Shown here: positions 49,447 through 58,400 of the stretch, piece by piece
Layout of the letters: each line of letters starts with the position of its first letter
How positions within the stretch are numbered: the stretch's first letter is position 1
NCBI RefSeq assembly: GCF_001613305.1
Contig: NZ_BDCC01000019.1
Span: 310,001 to 374,000, forward strand
DNA from: Nocardia vaccinii NBRC 15922
Lineage (GTDB): Bacteria > Actinomycetota > Actinomycetes > Mycobacteriales > Mycobacteriaceae
Direction: 5' to 3'
DNA length: 64,000 bases
Position numbers and translations under genes: made by a program
The notes under the pieces: generated by a model
The model's database searches: none
Told to the model about the DNA's origin: nothing
Seen by the model: the letters and a program-made list of their open reading frames with translations, nothing else

Positions 49447-50099
49447 TGCTGTCCGCCAACCGGTTACGCGCCATCGAACCCACCGCAGAGCCGCAACCGT
49501 CCGGCTGGATGGATGCGGACACCATCCAAGCTCCCAGTGCCGAGCGACTCGCTCCCGTGCGCCGGGCTCCGCTGCCGACCAGCGGACCGCATCCCCCGTT
49601 GATCGCGGTGATGGGAGCGCATGGCGGTGCCGGTGCCTCCACGCTGGCCCGATGGTGGGCGCATGCCGCGGACACCGGCGTGGCCTGGCCGGGCTCGCCG
49701 CGCAGCACCCAACGCGTGGTGCTGGTCGCCCGCGACTGCATCCCCGGGTTGGTCGCCGCGGCCGAGCGGCTACGCGAATGGCACGCCGGACTGGCACCGG
49801 ACGGTGTCACGGTCGTGGCCCTGGTGCTGATCGCCGCCCGGCCCGGCCGCACCCCAGCGGCGGTGCGGAGGTTCCGCCGGACTGTCAGCGAACTGGCCGA
49901 GGCGGTGTGGCCGATCGGCTGGCACGAGGGCCTGCTGGTGCACGAACTCGGCGAGCTGGCCCGCTACACCCCGTTCGATCCGGCGCCGCCCCGCCGCGCA
50001 CCTCTGACCCACGCAGTCCCCGCCGATGTGCACCGGGCGGGTACCGCGATCACCCAGCGCATCGCCGCGACGCGCGAAGGAAAAGGCACACGCTCATGA
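49446..50099 (+). CDS. P-loop-like protein (DUF6668 type) of the transfer operon
   Basis: A 217-residue cytosolic protein. AVMGAHGGAGASTLARW resembles the deviant Walker A of MinD/ParA-type ATPases but lacks the final conserved Lys (GAST in place of GKT/S). LVARDCIPGLVAAAERLREW and LVLIAARPGRTPAAVRRF follow. Relatives occur in actinobacterial type IV secretion clusters. The missing lysine makes ATP hydrolysis doubtful. Its stop overlaps the next ATG by 4 bp. Confidence 0.75.
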   Translation: MLSANRLRAIEPTAEPQPSGWMDADTIQAPSAERLAPVRRAPLPTSGPHPPLIAVMGAHGGAGASTLARWWAHAADTGVAWPGSPRSTQRVVLVARDCIPGLVAAAERLREWHAGLAPDGVTVVALVLIAARPGRTPAAVRRFRRTVSELAEAVWPIGWHEGLLVHELGELARYTPFDPAPPRRAPLTHAVPADVHRAGTAITQRIAATREGKGTRS

Positions 50100-50383
50100 T
50101 CCACACACTTCTGACCGGCCTGGCATCACTGGACGCGGTGACGATCACCCCCAAGGCACCGCCCGGCTCGCCCGGCCTGATCAGCATCGTCAATTGGCTG
50201 GCCTGGTTGACGATGCTGGCCGGCATCGCCGCGCTGATCTACGCGGGCGGCAAGTTCGGGTGGGAACGCTGGCACGGCGGCGCAGTCGAATCTCCCAAGA
50301 TCGTCCTGGGAGCCCTGGTCGGCGGAATCATCGCCACCAGCGCCGGCGGAATCATGACCGAAATCATCAACTCCTCCAAATAG
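50096..50383 (+). CDS. TrbC/VirB2-like small membrane protein
   Basis: A 95-residue protein with two membrane helices (IVNWLAWLTMLAGIAALIYAGG and IVLGALVGGIIATSAGGIMTEI) separated by a short charged loop (KFGWERWHGG). This is the topology of VirB2/TrbC prepilins, which form the pilus or channel in Gram-negative systems and a transfer-channel part in Gram-positives. No obvious signal peptide. It follows the P-loop gene with an ATGA overlap. Confidence 0.75.
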   Translation: MIHTLLTGLASLDAVTITPKAPPGSPGLISIVNWLAWLTMLAGIAALIYAGGKFGWERWHGGAVESPKIVLGALVGGIIATSAGGIMTEIINSSK

Positions 50384-50483
50384 ACCCGGAACTTATTGCC
50401 CGAGAGCAATTTTCACACTTCGCGCCAATGCACGGAAAGCCTCTGGCCGGGCGCGGACCATCTCAGAACGGAAGGTGCTCGCA

Positions 50484-51389
50484 ATGTATGCCGAGTGCGA
50501 CGAGATGAAACTCGCTGCCACGGACGGACTTCAGCTCGCGGCAACGCGCTGGGGAACACCAACGGCACCAGCCACGGTGGTGTACGTCCATGGCTTCCTG
50601 GAAGATTCGAGCATCTGGGCCGAGGTGGCGCAGCGCGTGCACGAGCGCGTCGAGGGCGGGATCGCGCAGCTCGTGTACGACCAACGCGGACAGGGACATT
50701 CCGGCAATCCGTCGCGCCGCCTCACTACCACGATGCGCCAGCTCGCCGAGGACTTGGACACCGTCCTGACGTACGCGAGCGGATCCATCGTCCTGGTCGC
50801 ACACTCGACCGGATCGCTGATCGTGCACGCCTGGGCCGAGCATTACCCGCAGCGAGCCGCGGCACTGTCCGGACTCGTGGTCCTCAACGGCGGCGCGGAA
50901 TTCCCCGAAACGCCCGGCCTGCCACGCAGGTATCGCCGCAGGGCACAGCAGTTGCGGCGTTGGCGGCACGGGCCCCTGGAGTCGGCAGCCACAGCCAGCG
51001 CCTCGATGCTGAGACGAAAGCTCCGGCGAGTCAGTACCGGCGCCGCGACAAACCTGCTTTCGGCGCGCTGTGACGCCAGGGTTCTGATCGATGTCCTGGA
51101 CGCGCTGTACCGTGCGGCGCTGTCCGAGGACACCGCGCAGCGCCTACGGACCGTGCCCTCGTTTGTTCTGACCGGCGAACACGACCGCATTGTGCCCCCG
51201 ACACAGTCGATCCGCCTCGCGGACAGGATCTGGTCGGAACTCGACATCGTCCCCGGCGGCGATCACCGACTGCCTTGCACGAGTCCCGACCGTGTCGTGG
51301 ACGCCATCTTGGAAGTCTTGGAAATCGTCCACCACAGCAAGCGGATCGTCTCGACCGGTCTGTCGGACGACGCCGAGGACCTGCTGTGA
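50484..51389 (+). CDS. Alpha/beta hydrolase
   Basis: A 301-residue alpha/beta-hydrolase: oxyanion motif VYVHGFLEDSSIW, YDQRGQGHSG, nucleophile Ser in VAHSTGSLIVH, acid in TGEHDRIVPP and His in GGDHRLP. No signal peptide is seen, so it acts inside the cell or as an associated enzyme. ATG 50484 has GGAAGG 9 bp upstream; GTG 50475 is an alternative. It is the fourth lipid- or ester-hydrolase-type gene in this operon; substrate unknown. Confidence 0.88.
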   Translation: MYAECDEMKLAATDGLQLAATRWGTPTAPATVVYVHGFLEDSSIWAEVAQRVHERVEGGIAQLVYDQRGQGHSGNPSRRLTTTMRQLAEDLDTVLTYASGSIVLVAHSTGSLIVHAWAEHYPQRAAALSGLVVLNGGAEFPETPGLPRRYRRRAQQLRRWRHGPLESAATASASMLRRKLRRVSTGAATNLLSARCDARVLIDVLDALYRAALSEDTAQRLRTVPSFVLTGEHDRIVPPTQSIRLADRIWSELDIVPGGDHRLPCTSPDRVVDAILEVLEIVHHSKRIVSTGLSDDAEDLL

Positions 51390-51616
51390 ACAAACCGTTG
51401 CCCGGTGCGGTGCAGCAGGAACTGGCCACGCTGCTGAGCTGGCTGGACTGGATCGTGCTGCTGCTGTGCGTGGCACGCCTGGTGTGGATCGGCGGCCAAC
51501 TCGCCGTGCGCCTCTACCGCGACGAAGCCGTCGAAGGCCTGCTGGGATCCCTGATCGCGGTGACCCTGCTCGGCGCCGCCGGCGGATTCGCCCGCGCGCT
51601 CCTGCCCTCGCAGTGA
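51386..51616 (+). CDS. Small two-helix membrane protein
   Basis: A 76-residue protein with two membrane helices (LLSWLDWIVLLLCVARLVWIGG and LLGSLIAVTLLGAAGGFARALL). GTG overlaps the previous stop by 4 bp. It may be a second channel or pilin-like subunit; no family recognised. Confidence 0.65.
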   Translation: MNKPLPGAVQQELATLLSWLDWIVLLLCVARLVWIGGQLAVRLYRDEAVEGLLGSLIAVTLLGAAGGFARALLPSQ

Positions 51617-51636
51617 AAACCATTGGGAGACAGACT

Positions 51637-52272
51637 ATGCCACGAACAAGTCGGCGCACATCCTCTCGGGTCATCACCGGTACGATCTGGCTCCTGGTGT
51701 TGACCGCGACCACAGCCTGTGGCGCTGCCCATCAGTCAACACCGCAGCCCGGACCTGCGATGCCCGATCTGCACGCAGAACCTCGACATCCGAGATCGAC
51801 TGTATTCCAGGCGATTACACTCCCGGCCGCTGACCAAGGACCGCGCCGTGACGATGGAACCGTCGCGGCCGGATTCGACCACACGCCGGTCGGCGCCGCA
51901 CTGGCCGCGATCCAGGCCAGCGTCCGGATGTCGGTCGCCCCGGATACCCAGTGGCCGACGATCGGGCAACGCATGCTCGCACCGGGTCCCGGACGTGACG
52001 CGTGGGCGGTCGCACGTGCGCAGATCTCGATCACCGCGCCCGCCGATACGCCGCTGCGGCTGCAGGGCTACCGCGTGCACAGCTACACGCCCGGGCGCGC
52101 CGAGATCGCCATCTATGCCCGGCAACCCGACACCTCGCTGACCTGCAACACCGAAACGGTCATCTGGCAGAACAGCGACTGGAAACTGCTGCTGCCGGAT
52201 CAACTCCGTACCCAGGCCGTGACCTCCGTCCCGGCCGTGCCCGCCGACATGGTCGCCTTGACGCTGCACTGA
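51637..52272 (+). CDS. Transfer-operon lipoprotein, DUF8175-like
   Basis: A 211-residue protein. Signal and lipobox LTATTACGAA place the modified Cys at about 28. The mature part contains FDHTPVGAALAAIQASVRM and a beta-rich C-terminus (VIWQNSDWKLLLPDQ) that suggest an NTF2-like, VirB8-type extracytoplasmic domain. It resembles the next gene (ADTPQGAALAACDAIAR and MVWNNTDWRVRVPDD), so they are probably paralogues acting together at the cell surface. Confidence 0.75.
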   Translation: MPRTSRRTSSRVITGTIWLLVLTATTACGAAHQSTPQPGPAMPDLHAEPRHPRSTVFQAITLPAADQGPRRDDGTVAAGFDHTPVGAALAAIQASVRMSVAPDTQWPTIGQRMLAPGPGRDAWAVARAQISITAPADTPLRLQGYRVHSYTPGRAEIAIYARQPDTSLTCNTETVIWQNSDWKLLLPDQLRTQAVTSVPAVPADMVALTLH

Positions 52273-52286
52273 TACCGGAGAAGCTC

Positions 52287-53075
52287 GTGTCCACTCGCCG
52301 AATGTGGCTGATCCTGACCATCAGCATCACCGCAGTCCTCATCGCCGGCCTCGCACTGGTGACGACCACGCGCCACACCGTCCCCACGCCTCCTTCAGTA
52401 ACGGCGAGGAGCACAACCGTCGGGCCGGTGCAATCCTCCGCCAGCGAGGCCAAGGAACCGACCACCGACCTGGATGGCAACCGCTTGGACGTCATCGACG
52501 ACGCCGGCCGCGCACTGCCCCAAAACCCTTCGGAGCGAATCGGTCCGCACAGCACGGACTATCTGACCGCGGCACCGGCGAACATCGAATGGCAGCGCAT
52601 ATGGGGCGGAGCCGCGATCCCGGTCTCGGCCGGCGACGGCCCCGAGCAGATCCGCGACGGAGTCGCCTCCGGATTCGCCGACACACCGCAAGGCGCGGCC
52701 CTAGCGGCCTGCGACGCTATCGCCCGTGCGCTAGCCGCACCCGAAGGAATTTGGCAAAGCGTCGTGCGTGCGCGTTACCTCGGCGGCGGACAGGCGTTGA
52801 TCGACCGGTTCGCCGCCAGCCGCGCCAGCACTCCCGGCGCGGGGCGATACGTCACCGTGCCCGAAGGCATCCGAATCCTGCCCGGCTACCGACAGGACTT
52901 CGCAGTCGTCCAAATCGCGGTCCGCACACGAGACAGCTTCGCCTACGGCACCTGGCCGATGGTCTGGAACAACACCGACTGGCGCGTACGCGTACCCGAC
53001 GACATCAACACTCTCTGGCAACCAGCCGTCCCTCTGACCACGCTTACCGACTTCGGGCGGTGGGAAAGCCAATGA
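52287..53075 (+). CDS. Membrane-anchored DUF8175-like transfer protein
   Basis: A 262-residue protein with an N-terminal membrane anchor (LILTISITAVLIAGLALV) and an outer domain paralogous to the preceding lipoprotein. GTG 52287 follows GGAG. The pattern of one anchored and one lipidated NTF2-type protein is common in Gram-positive type IV secretion. The stop overlaps the start of the VirB6-like gene by 4 bp. Confidence 0.75.
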   Translation: MSTRRMWLILTISITAVLIAGLALVTTTRHTVPTPPSVTARSTTVGPVQSSASEAKEPTTDLDGNRLDVIDDAGRALPQNPSERIGPHSTDYLTAAPANIEWQRIWGGAAIPVSAGDGPEQIRDGVASGFADTPQGAALAACDAIARALAAPEGIWQSVVRARYLGGGQALIDRFAASRASTPGAGRYVTVPEGIRILPGYRQDFAVVQIAVRTRDSFAYGTWPMVWNNTDWRVRVPDDINTLWQPAVPLTTLTDFGRWESQ

Positions 53076-54499
53076 ACTCAGCGCTCCTCGTTGCCGGTGC
53101 GGTGCCGGACGTCAAATCACAACTGCCCAACGCAGCGTGCGACTTACCCGATATCGTCGGCGCGGTCTGTCAGGCCGGACGCCTGGGCAGCCAGGCCGCA
53201 GGCGCTGCTGTGAGCTCCACTTTCGATAGTTTTGTGCATAGCCTGATCGATGGATTGGCAACCCTGCTCCGTGCAGATCTGGCCTGGTGGACCGACCTGC
53301 CCTCTCCCACACTCGCAGCGTCGACAGGAGAGCCAGGTCCGGTGCTGGCCTCGATCCGTGGATACACCAGCGGGTTACAGGTACTGCTGCTGACCGCGGG
53401 CATCATGTTTGCCGCCGCGCGACTGGCCCTGGCTAAACGCGGCGGTGTCGCCGGAGAAGCACAAGAGGCGTTCCTGATGTTCGCGCGCGCCGTGTTCGCT
53501 TCGATGACTTTCGCCGCAGTCGTCACCGTCGGAACGCGAGCGGGCGACGCCTTCTCGAACTGGGTGATCGACGACGCCAGCCGTGGTGACTCCGACGCCG
53601 CGTTCGCTCTGCTGACCCGGCTCTCAGAGCCAGGTGGTGCGTTGGGCTCCGGTGTATTGCTGGTCATCGGATTGTTCGGGCTGATCAGCATGTTGGTGCA
53701 GCTGGTGATGCTGGTCGTGCGTCAGGCCTTCCTGATCCTGGTTGTCGCAGCCTTGCCGATCGCCGCAGCTGCGGCTGGGACCGGGCCAGGCTCGCAGGCG
53801 TACAAGCGGATGTTGTCCTGGTCGCTGGCGTTCTTGTTGTGGAAGCCGGTCGGCGCCTTGTGTTATGCGATCGCGTTCAGCGCGGTCGGTGCGAAAGACT
53901 CCGCGCAACACCAAGATCCGCAGACGACGTTGCTCGGGTTGATCTTGTTGTTGATGGTGGCTGTAGTGCTGCCTGCGTTGATGCGGTTGATCGCGCCGGT
54001 CGTGGCGACCATGGGCGGTAGCGGCGGAGCTGCGGCGACTCTGGCTGGTGGTTTGGCCGGTGTCGCGATGGGCAGCGCCGGTCAGGATCGGTCCGAAGCG
54101 CGCAAACTCAGCGAAAACGACGGCGCCGGAGGTGGCGGCAGTCCGTCACCGCCTGGCGGCGGATCTCCTCCTGCTTCTGGTGGGCCACAGGGCGGTGGAA
54201 GACCGGTAGGCACAGGCAGTGCCAGCGGAGGCGCCACAGGTGGGGGCGCGGGCAGTGTGCCCGCACCCGAGAGTGCGACCACGACCGGTGTGAGTACGGC
54301 CGGCGGTAGTAGTGCTGGGGCGGCAGCGGCCGGTGGTGGTGCTGCTGGGGCGGGTGCTGCCGGGATGGCGGTGACTGCGGCTCGGTCGGCGCATCACGGT
54401 GTGCAGCAGGCGGGTTCGTCTGCTGTGCCCGAAGCGCGCGATGCCACCGAGTCGGGTGTGGATCCTGATACGCCGGGCCCGATGGAGGTGCGGCGGTGA
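53072..54499 (+). CDS. VirB6/TrbL-like polytopic membrane protein
   Basis: A 475-residue protein with about six membrane helices in residues 90-330 (for example LLLTAGIMFAAARLAL, SGVLLVIGLFGLISMLVQL, FLILVVAALPIAAAAAG, LGLILLLMVAVVLPALMRL) and a long Gly/Ser/Pro-rich cytosolic tail. Soluble loops lie between. This layout is typical of VirB6/TrbL, the inner-membrane channel core of type IV secretion. It overlaps both neighbours by 4 bp. Confidence 0.82.
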   Translation: MNSALLVAGAVPDVKSQLPNAACDLPDIVGAVCQAGRLGSQAAGAAVSSTFDSFVHSLIDGLATLLRADLAWWTDLPSPTLAASTGEPGPVLASIRGYTSGLQVLLLTAGIMFAAARLALAKRGGVAGEAQEAFLMFARAVFASMTFAAVVTVGTRAGDAFSNWVIDDASRGDSDAAFALLTRLSEPGGALGSGVLLVIGLFGLISMLVQLVMLVVRQAFLILVVAALPIAAAAAGTGPGSQAYKRMLSWSLAFLLWKPVGALCYAIAFSAVGAKDSAQHQDPQTTLLGLILLLMVAVVLPALMRLIAPVVATMGGSGGAAATLAGGLAGVAMGSAGQDRSEARKLSENDGAGGGGSPSPPGGGSPPASGGPQGGGRPVGTGSASGGATGGGAGSVPAPESATTTGVSTAGGSSAGAAAAGGGAAGAGAAGMAVTAARSAHHGVQQAGSSAVPEARDATESGVDPDTPGPMEVRR

Positions 54500-55968
54500 C
54501 TACGCGCATGTATGGGCGGTGGGAGCGTCCTCGCTCGGCGGGGTTTTTCGGTTTGACCTGGGGTGTGTCCATGCTCGGGCTCGCCCTGATCGTGACGGTC
54601 ATGCTCGCGTTCATGTTCACGCGATCGCTGGAGGTGACGGTGATCGTGATGGGTTGTGCCGCAATATTGTTCATGCCTACGGCGATCACGGTCGGCGGCC
54701 GCACCGGGTGGGAGATCGCGGTGTTGCGCACGCAGTTCGCGCTGGCGCGGGCTCGCGGTGAGGACCTGTATCGGGCGGGGCGGTTCTCCAGCATCCCGGG
54801 GACCGCGAAATTGCCTGGGCTGTTGGCGAGTTCGCGTCTGAGCGAGTATGAGACCTCTGGTGGCAAGCGTTTCGCGCTGATTCACATCCGGCGTTCGGAT
54901 CATTTCACGGTGGTGCTGCGGGTCTTGCCGCGCGGTAAGGAGTTGGTGGATCAATCCCAGATCGACGCGTGGGTCAGCGAATACGGGCAATTCCTGGCGG
55001 GTCAATCGCGTGGCGGGGAAGTCGTGGCGGTGACCACGGTGCTGGATCACGTGGTGGAAACCCATCTCACCCAGCGGCGTGAGGTGGCCCGGCTGATCCG
55101 CGCCGACGCACCGGAGTTCGCGCGGACGGTGATGCAGCAGGCGGCGGCGGATATCGGGGGAGTCGGGGTGCGTGTGGAAGCGCGCGTGGCGATCACGTTT
55201 CGTGCGTTCGGGCAAGGACGCGCCCGCCGTGACACCGCTGAGCAGGCTCGGGAGATCGGCCAACGCCTGCAAGGAGTGCTCTCGCAGCTCTCGCGTGCCG
55301 GTTTGCCGGCGACCCCGCTCGAGGCGTGGGAAGTGATCGGGATGGTCCGCAGCCGCTACGACCTCGCCGCTCAACGTGACGTCCAGGCCGCGGGCCGTGA
55401 TATCGAACGCACCCAATCGTGGGACTCGGCCGGTCCGGTCGCGCACGAGGACCGTTGGGACCAGTACCTGCATGACGGGGCGCGGTCGGTGACGTGGGAG
55501 ATGGATCTGGCCCCGCGTGGTGCGGTGTACGAGACGGGGCTGGAGGAGTTGTTGCGGCCGCGTGCGGATGTGCCGCGCAAGCGGATCGCGATCGTGTACC
55601 GGCTGCATTCAGCGGCTGAGGCCAGCGACCTCGTCGACCGGGACTTCCGGGACGCGCTGGCCGCGGAGCAGACCGAACGCGGGATCGCTTCGGCGGCGGC
55701 GTCGATGCGGGTGGACAACACGCGCGCCGCGAGGCACGAACAAGTCCGCGGTGCCGGGTTGACCCGGTTCGGTGTGCTCATCACCGCCACCGCCCCGCTG
55801 GATGCGGACATGCCCGGCATCGAAGCGTCGGTGAAAGATATGGCCGCGGCCTCACGCCTGGGGATCCGCCGCTGCTACGCCGCGCAAGCCGCTACCTTCG
55901 CCGCGTCCCTGGGTATCGGGCTCATCCTGCCCGAACATCTCTCGATCTCCCGCCGGGTGACCGCATGA
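54496..55968 (+). CDS. SCO6880 family transfer protein (VirB3/VirB4 N-terminal-like)
   Basis: A 490-residue protein of the SCO6880 type. The first 75 residues hold two membrane helices (PrgI/VirB3-like), and the rest is a soluble domain like the N-terminal half of VirB4 (FALIHIRRSDHFTVVLRVLP, VETHLTQRREVARLIRADAPEFARTVM, FGVLITATAPLDADMPGIEASVKDM). There is no Walker motif; the ATPase half is the next gene. GTG overlaps the VirB6-like stop. It docks the ATPase at the membrane. Confidence 0.85.
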   Translation: MTTRMYGRWERPRSAGFFGLTWGVSMLGLALIVTVMLAFMFTRSLEVTVIVMGCAAILFMPTAITVGGRTGWEIAVLRTQFALARARGEDLYRAGRFSSIPGTAKLPGLLASSRLSEYETSGGKRFALIHIRRSDHFTVVLRVLPRGKELVDQSQIDAWVSEYGQFLAGQSRGGEVVAVTTVLDHVVETHLTQRREVARLIRADAPEFARTVMQQAAADIGGVGVRVEARVAITFRAFGQGRARRDTAEQAREIGQRLQGVLSQLSRAGLPATPLEAWEVIGMVRSRYDLAAQRDVQAAGRDIERTQSWDSAGPVAHEDRWDQYLHDGARSVTWEMDLAPRGAVYETGLEELLRPRADVPRKRIAIVYRLHSAAEASDLVDRDFRDALAAEQTERGIASAAASMRVDNTRAARHEQVRGAGLTRFGVLITATAPLDADMPGIEASVKDMAAASRLGIRRCYAAQAATFAASLGIGLILPEHLSISRRVTA

Positions 55969-57668
55969 ACACAGCACCCCGGCCCAGCGCACGCCCGCTG
56001 AAACACCTGCAGCTCAGCGGAATCCGCGTGCTGACCGACGCGGCGCGCTCGGTGATCGAGCAGCAGGCTCGCCACGGCGGGATACGTGGCGTCCGTGCGC
56101 GCCTGGTGTTGTCCCGGGACGATCATCGCCGTGCCACGGCGTTGCGCCGGGTCGAGGACGCGGGCACCGATGGATTCCTCCGGCCGCTGGCGCGGTTGAC
56201 CGATCGTGGTTACGCCGGGCGTGGTGGGGGCCGCGCGTCGGTGGTGCCGGCGACACCGGAATGGCGTTCGACGACTGTGCAGGTGGCGGGGTTGTGGCCG
56301 TTCGCTGTCGGTGCGACGGCCCCGACGGTCGGTACTCCGATCGGCACTCATTACATCACCGGCGCCCCGGTGCATTTCGATCAGATGAGCTGGTTCGTGC
56401 GGGGTTTTATCACCGCGCCGATCACGTTTGTGTTGGCGCTCAATGGGTTCGGGAAGAGTTCGCTGATCCGGCGGCTGGTGACCGGTGCTGTGGCGTCCGG
56501 GTCGGTCGCGTTGTGCATGGGGGACACCAAACCCGACTACCGCGACCTGGTCCGGTTACTCGGTGGGCAGGTGATCGACCTGGGGTACGGGCACGGCACG
56601 ATCAACCCGCTCGCGGTCGGCGCCCTGGGCACGGTCATCGATCGGCTGCCCGAGCCTGATCAACGCCGCCAGGTCGCAGCGCGTGTGGAGGCCGGACAGG
56701 TCAATATCGTTGCCGGGCTGATCGAGCTGGTTCGTGGCAGCCGGGTCGCGGACTACGAGGAAACACTCCTGATCGCCGGGCTTCGCGAACTCTACAGTCC
56801 CGCAGGTGGATTCACCTCCAGTGCGCCGCCGTTGTTGTCGGATCTGCTGGCGGTGATCTCCGCGGGCGGGCAGCGGATGCGTCAGTTCGCCGAAGAAGAC
56901 GACGAGGCCTCGTATCGGGCCAGTACGAAAATGTTGCGTCGCTCGCTGCGGGCGCTGGTGGAAGGGCCGTGGGGTGCGATCTTCGACCGTCACACCAGCA
57001 CTCCGGTGGATTTGTCCAGCCCCGCGGTGTGTATCGACGTCTCCCGCATCCCCGAGGGCGACACCAAACTCCTGGCCGCGGCGCTGATGGTGTGCTGGTC
57101 CGAAGGATTCGGCGCTGTGGCTGCCGCGCACGCCCTGGCCGATGCCGGGCTCGCTCCGCCCCGCACGTTCGAGGTCGTCATGGACGAGATCTGGCGGGTG
57201 CTCGGTGCGGGGGAGTTCATGGTCGACCGCACCGACGCGCTCTCGCGATTGAACCGTCCCCTGGGGACCGGGCTGATCATGTGCAGCCACACCATCAAAG
57301 ACCTGTCCGGGTTCGACTCCCCCGCCGCGGCGGCCAAAGCGCTGGGACTGTTCGAACGCGCCCGCGCCAAGATCATCGGCCCGGTCGGCCCGGAAGAGAT
57401 CGAGCGTCTGCGCGGCGCGGTGTCGATCACCGACACCGAAAAACTCCTCGTCACCTCCTGGGCCGCACCCCGCCCACCCACCGACGACCGCGACAGCAGC
57501 TCCGTGATGGGGCGTGAAACACCGCCTGGCACAGGGTGTTTCCTGATCAAAACCGGTGAGGCGAACCAGCCCGGGATCCCGGTCCGCATGAGCTTCACAC
57601 CCGCCGAGCGGGATGCGGACATTCACAACACCAACCGCCGCTTCGACCACCTGACACATAAGCAGTGA
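55965..57668 (+). CDS. VirB4-like conjugation ATPase
   Basis: A 567-residue ATPase: Walker A ALNGFGKSSLIRRL, Walker B FEVVMDEIWRVLG, and VirB4-like text after (GTGLIMCSHTIKDLSGFDSP, FERARAKIIGP). Residues 1-130 are a linker that may contact the SCO6880-type partner. It energises substrate transfer or assembly. It follows the SCO6880 gene with a 4-bp overlap, so the VirB4 function is split into two chains. Confidence 0.9.
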   Translation: MNTAPRPSARPLKHLQLSGIRVLTDAARSVIEQQARHGGIRGVRARLVLSRDDHRRATALRRVEDAGTDGFLRPLARLTDRGYAGRGGGRASVVPATPEWRSTTVQVAGLWPFAVGATAPTVGTPIGTHYITGAPVHFDQMSWFVRGFITAPITFVLALNGFGKSSLIRRLVTGAVASGSVALCMGDTKPDYRDLVRLLGGQVIDLGYGHGTINPLAVGALGTVIDRLPEPDQRRQVAARVEAGQVNIVAGLIELVRGSRVADYEETLLIAGLRELYSPAGGFTSSAPPLLSDLLAVISAGGQRMRQFAEEDDEASYRASTKMLRRSLRALVEGPWGAIFDRHTSTPVDLSSPAVCIDVSRIPEGDTKLLAAALMVCWSEGFGAVAAAHALADAGLAPPRTFEVVMDEIWRVLGAGEFMVDRTDALSRLNRPLGTGLIMCSHTIKDLSGFDSPAAAAKALGLFERARAKIIGPVGPEEIERLRGAVSITDTEKLLVTSWAAPRPPTDDRDSSSVMGRETPPGTGCFLIKTGEANQPGIPVRMSFTPAERDADIHNTNRRFDHLTHKQ

Positions 57669-57679
57669 AGGAGATACGA

Positions 57680-57799
57680 ATGCCACGGAACGAATTCCCG
57701 CACTCGTTGGGCCGCAACGGTATCGAACGTGACGCGCGAGGTTCGTCGGCGTCCGCCGGGCCTGCCGGCTCGCCGGTCGAGGAGGGCGGGCCGTTATGA
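57680..57799 (+). CDS. 39-residue hypothetical protein
   Basis: ATG 57680 follows AAGGAG and encodes 39 residues (MPRNEFPHSLGRNG, ending SPVEEGGPL), with no membrane segment. Its stop overlaps the next ATG by 4 bp, so translation coupling supports it being real. Function unknown. Confidence 0.55.
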   Translation: MPRNEFPHSLGRNGIERDARGSSASAGPAGSPVEEGGPL

Positions 57800-58305
57800 G
57801 TGCCGTCGCAGACTTCGTGGTGATCAATCCGGACGGCACTGTCTTGTATGACGTGCGTGATCAGGGTTCGGGGTTGCGTGGTTCGCTCGCGCGGCATGTT
57901 CCGGATCTGAGTACGCAGGGGATGGGGCGTGTGCGGGCGTGGTTCGCCGACGACTTCAGCGCCCCTGCGCTGGAAGCGAACCCGCTGGCGTATCGCGTGC
58001 TCACCGGACTGGGGTATCGCCATCCCACTGGCTGGTACGGGCCGGTCGCGCTGACCATGGAAGAAACCCCGTCTGGGAACGTCCCTCCGCTGACCCCGGA
58101 GGTGCGGGAAACACTGAACGATCTGTTCGCCGCAGCGTCTTCGACCTACGGTGCTCCATCTGATTTCTCCACACGGGCGACAACTGCGGAGATGATCGAT
58201 GCCGCACTTCCCGCCGGCCAGGACGCATCAACTGAGATCGACAGCGCAGCAACACCAACCACACCGCCGGTTACCTACGACTCGGATTCGGGGGTGGAGC
58301 TGTGA
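57796..58305 (+). CDS. Hypothetical protein of the transfer operon
   Basis: A 169-residue soluble protein starting MSAVADFVVINPDGTVLYDV, with GLGYRHPTGWYGPVALTMEE and an acidic Thr/Ser-rich tail. The opening recalls a DUF3846-like beta fold, but I do not assign it. It follows the ATPase and a small ORF in the same operon and lies before the peptidoglycan hydrolase gene. Confidence 0.65.
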   Translation: MSAVADFVVINPDGTVLYDVRDQGSGLRGSLARHVPDLSTQGMGRVRAWFADDFSAPALEANPLAYRVLTGLGYRHPTGWYGPVALTMEETPSGNVPPLTPEVRETLNDLFAAASSTYGAPSDFSTRATTAEMIDAALPAGQDASTEIDSAATPTTPPVTYDSDSGVEL

Positions 58306-58397
58306 ACCCGCCTCTGCCCGTGCTTGGCGCAGGGGGACAAGCCGATCACTGCCTGTCTTACGGCGGGTGCGAGGGGCTGGGGAGGGCAGGCGGGTGA
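58302..58397 (+). CDS. Possible 31-residue ORF
   Basis: GTG 58302 overlaps the preceding stop (GTGA) and gives a 31-residue frame (MNPPLPVLGAGGQADHCLSY...). Only the overlap supports it; composition is ambiguous. It may simply be spacer before the next gene. Confidence 0.3.
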   Translation: MNPPLPVLGAGGQADHCLSYGGCEGLGRAGG

Positions 58398-58400
58398 GTA

